Of a stretch of DNA of 19,438 bases, positions 15,375-19,438 are shown piece after piece; position 1 is the first letter of the stretch; each line of letters begins with the position of its first letter. The stretch covers positions 1 through 19,438 of the forward strand of contig JAIUMT010000021.1 in the NCBI GenBank assembly GCA_022565415.1. Direction: 5' to 3'. The stretch is from Balneolales bacterium. Its GTDB lineage: Bacteria; Bacteroidota; Rhodothermia; Balneolales; HLUCCA01. Made by a program: the position numbers and the translations under genes. A model generated the notes under the pieces. It was not told where the DNA came from. It was given only the letters and a program-made list of their open reading frames with translations, and did no database searches.

Positions 15375-15797
15375 TTAATATTGGTAGAGTCGAATGGCAT
15401 CATTACCACTCATTCCCACAAAAGAATACCAGTTGGTTTCGGGTCCGCATACGCCATTTTCAAATGTGATCTTTGGCGGATTTAAAATCGAACAATCTGA
15501 ACTCAATCCATATTCAATATTGCGCAGCTGCCTTAATTCCCAGTATTTCTCATTCAAAATATTCAATCGACCTTCGTTTGAGACCATGGTGGAGTATGAC
15601 AAATGTATGATCGGTCCGCCACATGGTTTTGGACCTACAGGCAATAACTTGCATTGAGAAATGTTGCTGGCTCGCGGCGTTCTGATTTCATCTTGGATTT
15701 CCAGCGCAACCTGCTGAAGCGTCATTTCATCTAAATTTGTTGAATCACATGCTGTTATGAAAAGCATACCAACCATTAAAAACATCAGATTTTTCAT
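15375..15797 (-). CDS. Cys-rich lipoprotein of unknown function
   Basis: A 140-residue lipoprotein. The ATG at 15797 is preceded by AAGGTGG, a clear ribosome site that overlaps the hemB stop; an upstream start would place residues from the hemB end before the signal peptide. The signal peptide ends in LFITAC, a good lipobox, at Cys17. The mature part has four more cysteines, in SQCKLL, KPCGGPIIHLSYST, SSDCSILNPP and NGVCGPE, spaced as two probable disulphides. The CK-x5-KPCGGP-x4-YS segment followed by a charged helix and a P-x-[IV]-x-[FL]-E-N-G-x-C ending resembles unnamed secreted proteins of Bacteroidota and relatives; this is recollection, not a search. It sits between hemB and the amidase, 10 and 19 bases away, so is co-transcribed with both and with the two-component system. 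Confidence 0.72.
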   Translation of the reverse strand: MKNLMFLMVGMLFITACDSTNLDEMTLQQVALEIQDEIRTPRASNISQCKLLPVGPKPCGGPIIHLSYSTMVSNEGRLNILNEKYWELRQLRNIEYGLSSDCSILNPPKITFENGVCGPETNWYSFVGMSGNDAIRLYQY

Positions 15798-15807
15798 AGT
15801 TTCCACC

Positions 15808-16785
15808 TTACTTGTTGTTTTTAAGCAAACGAACAATGTCTTTGCAAAAGTACGTTGCGATTAAATCGGCGCCGGCACGTCGAAAACTGAGCATAGTTTC
15901 CATTATAGCCTGATCTTCATTGAGCCATCCTCTGGCTGATGCTGCTTTTATCATGGCATATTCGCCACTTACATGATAGGCCGCTACCGGAATATCGACC
16001 TGCTCTTTCACCGCCCGAACCACATCCAGATACGGAACTCCGGGCTTCACCATAACGATATCAGCGCCCTCATCTACATCTAGCAAGGTCTCGCGAATGG
16101 CTTCACGAATATTCGCCGGATTCATCTGATATGTTTTCTTATCGCCAAATCCCGGTGCGGAGTCGAGCGCGTCGCGAAACGGTCCGTAGAAGCAGGAAGC
16201 GTACTTGGCGCTATAACTCATAATTCCCGTATTCGAAAATCCAGACACTTCCAGCGCTTCCCGAATGGCGCCAACCCGGCCGTCCATCATGTCGGAGGGT
16301 GCCACGAAATCTGCTCCGGCGGCAGCATGACTCACCGCCATCTGCGCGAGCACCTGAACAGTCGCGTCGTTCACAATTTCGCCATCTTCCACGATTCCGT
16401 CGTGACCAAAACTTGAGAATGGGTCCAGCGCGACATCGGTCATAATGCACAGTTCGGGAACAGCATCTTTTATGGCCCGGATGCTTCGCTGCATAAGTCC
16501 ATTCGGATTCAGCGCTTCAGTTCCTTTGTTGTCTTTGAGCTCGTCGGCCGCTTTCACGAAAAGCAACACAGCCGGAATCCCCATTTCGAATAGTTCAGAG
16601 GCTTCTTTTACGGCTAAATCCAGTGAGAAACGAAAATATCCCGGCATCGAATCGATTTCCTGCTTTATTTGCTCTCCTTCAATAATAAACATGGGAGCAA
16701 TCAGGTTGGATGTCGAAATTGTGTGCTCATTCGCCATTCTGCGAATAGCGGGCGTTGTTCGTAACCTGCGGGGACGGATATGCAT
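15808..16785 (-). CDS. hemB: Delta-aminolaevulinic acid dehydratase (porphobilinogen synthase)
   Basis: Condenses two 5-aminolaevulinate molecules to porphobilinogen; cytosolic octamer. The 325-residue length is standard. The two active-site lysines are seen in MSYSAKYASCFYGPFR (K194) and DIVMVKPGVPYLDV (K247). The metal site reads DVALDPFSSFGHDG (117-130): Asp-type, without the three cysteines of zinc enzymes, so this is a Mg2+-dependent form like those of Pseudomonas and many Bacteroidota. ATG start at 16785. It is the first gene of a five-gene unit (hemB, lipoprotein, amidase, kinase, regulator) with gaps of 10, 19, -1 and -4 bases; the promoter at 16891-16921 probably drives all. HemL, which makes its substrate, is 10.8 kb away on the same strand. 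Confidence 0.97.
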   Translation of the reverse strand: MHIRPRRLRTTPAIRRMANEHTISTSNLIAPMFIIEGEQIKQEIDSMPGYFRFSLDLAVKEASELFEMGIPAVLLFVKAADELKDNKGTEALNPNGLMQRSIRAIKDAVPELCIMTDVALDPFSSFGHDGIVEDGEIVNDATVQVLAQMAVSHAAAGADFVAPSDMMDGRVGAIREALEVSGFSNTGIMSYSAKYASCFYGPFRDALDSAPGFGDKKTYQMNPANIREAIRETLLDVDEGADIVMVKPGVPYLDVVRAVKEQVDIPVAAYHVSGEYAMIKAASARGWLNEDQAIMETMLSFRRAGADLIATYFCKDIVRLLKNNK

Positions 16786-16890
16786 ACGGTAAGATAATTT
16801 ATTTCGTGTTATATCTTACAGAATACGGATTTTTCCAACGTTACTGAAGTGGCATTATCTCGATGGATAGCGTTTATTCAGCAGATTTCC

Positions 16891-16921
16891 CAAAGTTACA
16901 ACCTCCCTAATATGATCTAAA
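16891..16921 (-). promoter_or_regulatory. Bacteroidota-type promoter of the hemB unit
   Basis: On the - strand TTTA (16918-16921), a 19-base spacer, then TAACTTTG (16891-16898), a full match to TAnnTTTG. It predicts a start near 16885 and a leader of about 100 nt. It abuts the terminator of the upstream gene (A-run 16923-16927). The consensus is that of Bacteroidota; its use here is inferred. Confidence 0.5.
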
Positions 16922-16922
16922 C

Positions 16923-16959
16923 AAAAACAGCATTGTCCAATGTGATATGAACAATGCTG
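16923..16959 (-). terminator. Rho-independent terminator of the repeat-protein gene
   Basis: CAGCATTGT (16928-16936) and ACAATGCTG (16951-16959) form a nine-base perfect stem with a 14-base loop. Read on the - strand the hairpin is followed by TTTTTGTTT. It lies about 86 bases after the stop at 17046. Confidence 0.85.
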
Positions 16960-17045
16960 CAAAATATGATAGTATCGAAACCTTTTGGCAAACGCGACCG
17001 CATTATAGGCCGTTTGCTCTAATTTGTTACTTCCAACCAGGTTTC

Positions 17046-18674
17046 TTAGAAAAGTTGAATTCCGATATTAAATCCGATCCAAAAACGAAATTCCGTTCCG
17101 CTTCGTCCGGTATTGAAAATGCTGTAAAGTGGATAATCTGTCGCTCCATCAACATCCGTCACAAGCATGTTAATCGTCGGACCGCCATAAACACTAAAAT
17201 CATTCGATATTTGATTCCCAATCAGGTAGCGGTAACTGTACACACGGTTCATCTCAGAGCCAAACCACTCTTCGTCGAAGATATGCTGTACACTGAAGTC
17301 ACGTTTCACAAAATAATTACTGCTTTCTGGACGGTTCCAAGCTTCTTGGAGTGATCTATTGTCGCCAACATTCCAGGTAAATGCCCAAACATCACGATCG
17401 GTAATTGTAGTGTTGTACCCAAGTGAAATCATGTTATGAATTCGATGAGTACCGGTTTTGAGTCCGACATTCACAAAACCAAGATCATTTGCCCAAACAT
17501 CGATGTTCTTGCGGCCATCTCCGTACCAGCTTATGAGTCCGACCGGTACACCTTCGAAGGTTCGGGCATAATTGAATGGTGCAACTTGAATTCCCTGACC
17601 AGAATAGCTGATGTTCGCCAATCCGCCGACCTGAATTCCTTGAAAATCCTGCGTCACGTTTAGCATTCCGGAAACTCCAATTCCTTGCATGGTAGTCGAG
17701 TTGTTCAAAATTCCACTCAGAAAGATACCCTGTGATGAACCACTACTTATGTTTCCAATTCCAGCAAGATACATACCTTGGGAAGATCCACTTGTCAGGT
17801 TTCCGATTCCGGCTAAATACACACCCTGACTAGACCCAGAAGACAAATTACCAATTCCGGCAAGGTACATGCCTTGTGATGATCCGCCAGAGATATTGCC
17901 AATTCCCGCGATGTAAACGCCTTGGGACGAACCTCCGCTGGCATTACCAACTCCTGCAAAGTGCATACCCTGCGAACTGCCGCCACTTACGTTTACGACT
18001 CCAGAGCCGAAAATACCTTGCGTCGATCCCGAACTGATGTTGGTTACGCCCGATAGTTGCACTCCTTCGGCGTTGCCACTGTTCACATTCGCTACACCGG
18101 CTAGCTGAATTCCTTGAGTGTGTCCACCAGCTGCGTTTACGACCCCTGCTAGTTGAATTCCCTGCATCCCACCACCAGCAACGTTAACAACACCACTGTA
18201 CTGAATCCCCTGCATATCTGTGCTTGCAACGTTAAATACGCCAGAGAACTGCATCCCTTGCATGTATCCGTCTGATGCATTTCCTATGCCTGACAGCTGA
18301 ATTCCCTGCATGGGTCCATCCGAAAAGTTACCGATAGCCGCCAAGTTAATGCCCGAATGTCGACCTCCGGATACGTTCACTAATCCGGCCTGAAAACGAG
18401 CGTGAGTGTAGTATCTGTTGATGTTGATTAGCCCAATTTCGTATCCATCATCGAGTCCGCCGTTATATCCGGCAATGATGTTGAGCGAGTATTTAGCAGA
18501 GTATTGCGACGCTTCAATGCCGTTTGTGCTAAGTCCGGGCACGAAAGATGCTCTGAAAGCCCGGTATTTTAGATCAATTTCGGTGTCTCGTGAATTGTTT
18601 TGTGCAAAAACTGATGAGCACGTGATGAGCAAAATCAGTGCTAATGTTGCAGCAGTCTGTAGAAAAGTTTTCAT
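17046..18674 (-). CDS. Exported protein with about 17 repeats of 16 residues (LA_2272-like surface repeats)
   Basis: A 542-residue exported protein. Signal peptide MKTFLQTAATLALILLITCSSVFA, cut near FAQNN. Residues about 28-98 are a beta-rich start; residues about 99-368 hold some 17 units of G-N-[IVL]-x-x-G-x-x-Q-G-[IVM]-x-[LF]-[AS]-G-[IV]; the last three units are 15 long and diverged. The remainder (369-542, aromatic, ending in NIGIQLF with a terminal Phe) looks like an outer-membrane barrel end. The unit resembles the 'LA_2272 family surface repeat' of Leptospira, from memory. The alternating hydrophobic/Gly pattern suggests a beta-solenoid or a long beta sheet, probably surface-exposed or forming part of the barrel. 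No function can be given. Start ATG 18674; the gene stands alone between hemF and hemB with its own terminator. Confidence 0.78.
   Translation of the reverse strand: MKTFLQTAATLALILLITCSSVFAQNNSRDTEIDLKYRAFRASFVPGLSTNGIEASQYSAKYSLNIIAGYNGGLDDGYEIGLININRYYTHARFQAGLVNVSGGRHSGINLAAIGNFSDGPMQGIQLSGIGNASDGYMQGMQFSGVFNVASTDMQGIQYSGVVNVAGGGMQGIQLAGVVNAAGGHTQGIQLAGVANVNSGNAEGVQLSGVTNISSGSTQGIFGSGVVNVSGGSSQGMHFAGVGNASGGSSQGVYIAGIGNISGGSSQGMYLAGIGNLSSGSSQGVYLAGIGNLTSGSSQGMYLAGIGNISSGSSQGIFLSGILNNSTTMQGIGVSGMLNVTQDFQGIQVGGLANISYSGQGIQVAPFNYARTFEGVPVGLISWYGDGRKNIDVWANDLGFVNVGLKTGTHRIHNMISLGYNTTITDRDVWAFTWNVGDNRSLQEAWNRPESSNYFVKRDFSVQHIFDEEWFGSEMNRVYSYRYLIGNQISNDFSVYGGPTINMLVTDVDGATDYPLYSIFNTGRSGTEFRFWIGFNIGIQLF
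17571..18380 (-). repeat. Tandem array of about 17 coding repeats (48-bp unit)
   Basis: The 16-residue repeats of the exported protein are encoded by 48-base units, with the last three units 45 bases. The units are alike in protein, most of all in SGSSQGMYLAGIGN-type copies at about 17725-18000, but differ at many third positions, so these are old duplications kept by selection and not a recent slippage expansion. Confidence 0.8.
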
Positions 18675-18699
18675 AGAATTGCGTTAGGTGTCTGAGGTT

Positions 18700-18718
18700 C
18701 CTCCTAATATAATGGAGG
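18700..18718 (-). promoter_or_regulatory. Inverted repeat upstream of the repeat-protein gene
   Basis: CCTCC (18700-18704) and GGAGG (18714-18718) flank nine A/T bases (TAATATAAT). On the - strand this puts AGGAGG 25 bases before the ATG, too far to be its ribosome site, with no alternative start codon nearby. It could be an operator over a promoter or a leader hairpin. Confidence 0.35.
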
Positions 18719-18918
18719 TGAATAAGAGTTCTATACGTCAAACAGCTCGCATCGTTACGGGAAATCGTCGAAATTTGCTAGGATTCAGGCAAAAAATCGG
18801 ATTTTCAGATAGTGAATTGAATAGCTCTGAATTATTTTGGCTGATAATTAAATCGTCTCAGGTTACCTTTTATACATGCCGGTGGCGACAGTAAAAAAAT
18901 AGAACATGGAGGTTTAGC

Positions 18919-19438
18919 TTACACCCAGTTCACTGGTTTTCGCAGAACTTCCAGTAAATTCGCCTCTTCTGAATCGTTTTTAGGCTCGAAATTGTAGTCC
19001 CACCGCGCGCGCGGAGGCAAACTCATCAGAATAGACTCCACACGGCCGTTTGTTTTTAGTCCGAATAGCGTCCCGCGGTCGTGAATTAAGTTAAACTCAA
19101 CATATCTTCCCCGGCGAATTTCCTGCCAATATCGTTGTTCCTCACTGAATTCTGTTGACTTATTTCGGTTTACAATTGGGATGTACGCATCGATAAACGC
19201 CTGACCATTTCGCCGCGCCAAGTTCAATAATTGCTCGGATGTGAACCCATCTTCATTTTGCGGCTGAACCATGTCAGACGGCCTCATATAGTCGTAGAAG
19301 ATTCCCCCAACGCCGCGCGATTCGCCCCGGTGCGCGTTATGAAAATAGGTGTCGCATTGTTGCTTGAATATCGGAAACAGAGTTTCGTCGACGCCATCGC
19401 AAGCTTGTTTGTGCATCAAATGAAAATGTTGGGCATCT
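18919..19438 (-). CDS. hemF: Oxygen-dependent coproporphyrinogen III oxidase, 5' part outside the window
   Basis: Decarboxylates coproporphyrinogen III to protoporphyrinogen IX with O2; its product is the substrate of the hemG enzyme at the other end of the window. About 173 C-terminal residues are present; whole HemF is about 300. The frame is open to the right edge and begins with DAQHFHLMHKQACD, the family's DA-x-HFH segment, so the ATG-like codons inside are not the start. Other marks are HRGESRGVGGIFYDYM, YIPIVNRNKSTEFSEEQR, RRGRYVEFNLIHDRGTLFGL with the conserved GRYVEFNL, GRVESILMSLPPRARWDYN and the final KPVNWV. The stop at 18919 is followed by a T-rich stretch without a clear hairpin, and 244 bases separate it from the next gene downstream. 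Confidence 0.96.
   Translation of the reverse strand, partial: DAQHFHLMHKQACDGVDETLFPIFKQQCDTYFHNAHRGESRGVGGIFYDYMRPSDMVQPQNEDGFTSEQLLNLARRNGQAFIDAYIPIVNRNKSTEFSEEQRYWQEIRRGRYVEFNLIHDRGTLFGLKTNGRVESILMSLPPRARWDYNFEPKNDSEEANLLEVLRKPVNWV

Noticed and set aside
16947..17354. Plus-strand reading frame of about 135 residues overlapping the repeat-protein gene end
   Set aside because: It begins in the terminator hairpin and runs antisense to the confident repeat-protein C-terminal domain; composition is not protein-like.
17571..18380. Possible CRISPR-like or satellite array
   Set aside because: The 48-bp periodicity is in frame, codes for an amino-acid repeat and shows synonymous divergence; it is a protein repeat, not a CRISPR.
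18688..18894. 68-residue plus-strand frame between hemF and the repeat protein
   Set aside because: It starts in the 5' region of the divergent-strand gene, has no homology I recognise and no promoter; most likely noncoding.
1..19438. Insertion sequences, tRNA, rRNA or prophage genes
   Set aside because: No transposase, integrase, tRNA cloverleaf or rRNA sequence was seen on either strand.

Overview
The window is bacterial, about 45-48% GC by eye, and almost every base is assigned to tightly packed genes. Three things point to the FCB superphylum: a TTTR-N19-TAnnTTTG type promoter before hemB, a GH97 lipoprotein, and a paired-YceI locus. Balneolota/Rhodothermota is my best guess (inference, not proven). 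Four haem/tetrapyrrole genes mark the window: hemG at the left edge (+ strand, 5' end cut off), then hemL, hemB and, at the right edge, hemF (all - strand, hemF cut off).

Layout. 1-1598: protoporphyrinogen oxidase overlapping by four bases a small two-helix membrane protein. 1599-2018: a gene-free stretch with a strong + strand terminator and a possible small RNA. 2019-5048 (- strand): hemL, then a Tet-family MFS exporter, then a YqaA/DedA-like membrane protein. 5231-7282 (-): a GH97 glycoside hydrolase lipoprotein. 7389-7766 (-): a degenerate stand-alone receiver domain. 7894-9168 (-): an outer-membrane beta-barrel protein with its own strong terminator. 9169-9623: a 455-bp divergent control region. 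9624-10866 (+): two exported YceI-family proteins. 11014-16785 (-): one dense transcription unit hemB, Cys-rich lipoprotein, membrane-anchored amidase, PAS histidine kinase, NtrC-family sigma54 activator. 17046-18674 (-): an exported protein with about 17 repeats of 16 residues. 18919-19438 (-): hemF, partial.

The main result is the control region between the barrel gene and the YceI pair. It holds two full-consensus sigma54 (-24/-12) promoters, one per strand, sharing the string GTTTGGCACGG. Between them are two copies of TGCA-N4-TGCA, 33 bp centre to centre (about three helical turns). The midpoint of the two copies and the midpoint of the two promoters are the same base, 9425, so each promoter sees sites about 140 and 173 bp upstream of its predicted start. 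The nearest regulator that could act here is the NtrC-type protein encoded 0.8 kb beyond the YceI genes, overlapping its kinase. I read this as an envelope module: kinase and sigma54 activator switch on an outer-membrane channel and two periplasmic lipocalin-like carriers together. The promoter matches and geometry are read directly; the link to this particular activator is inference.

The first 45 bases look damaged: the FAD-binding fingerprint of hemG is split by a one-base deletion and has several unexpected residues, as expected near a low-quality contig end.
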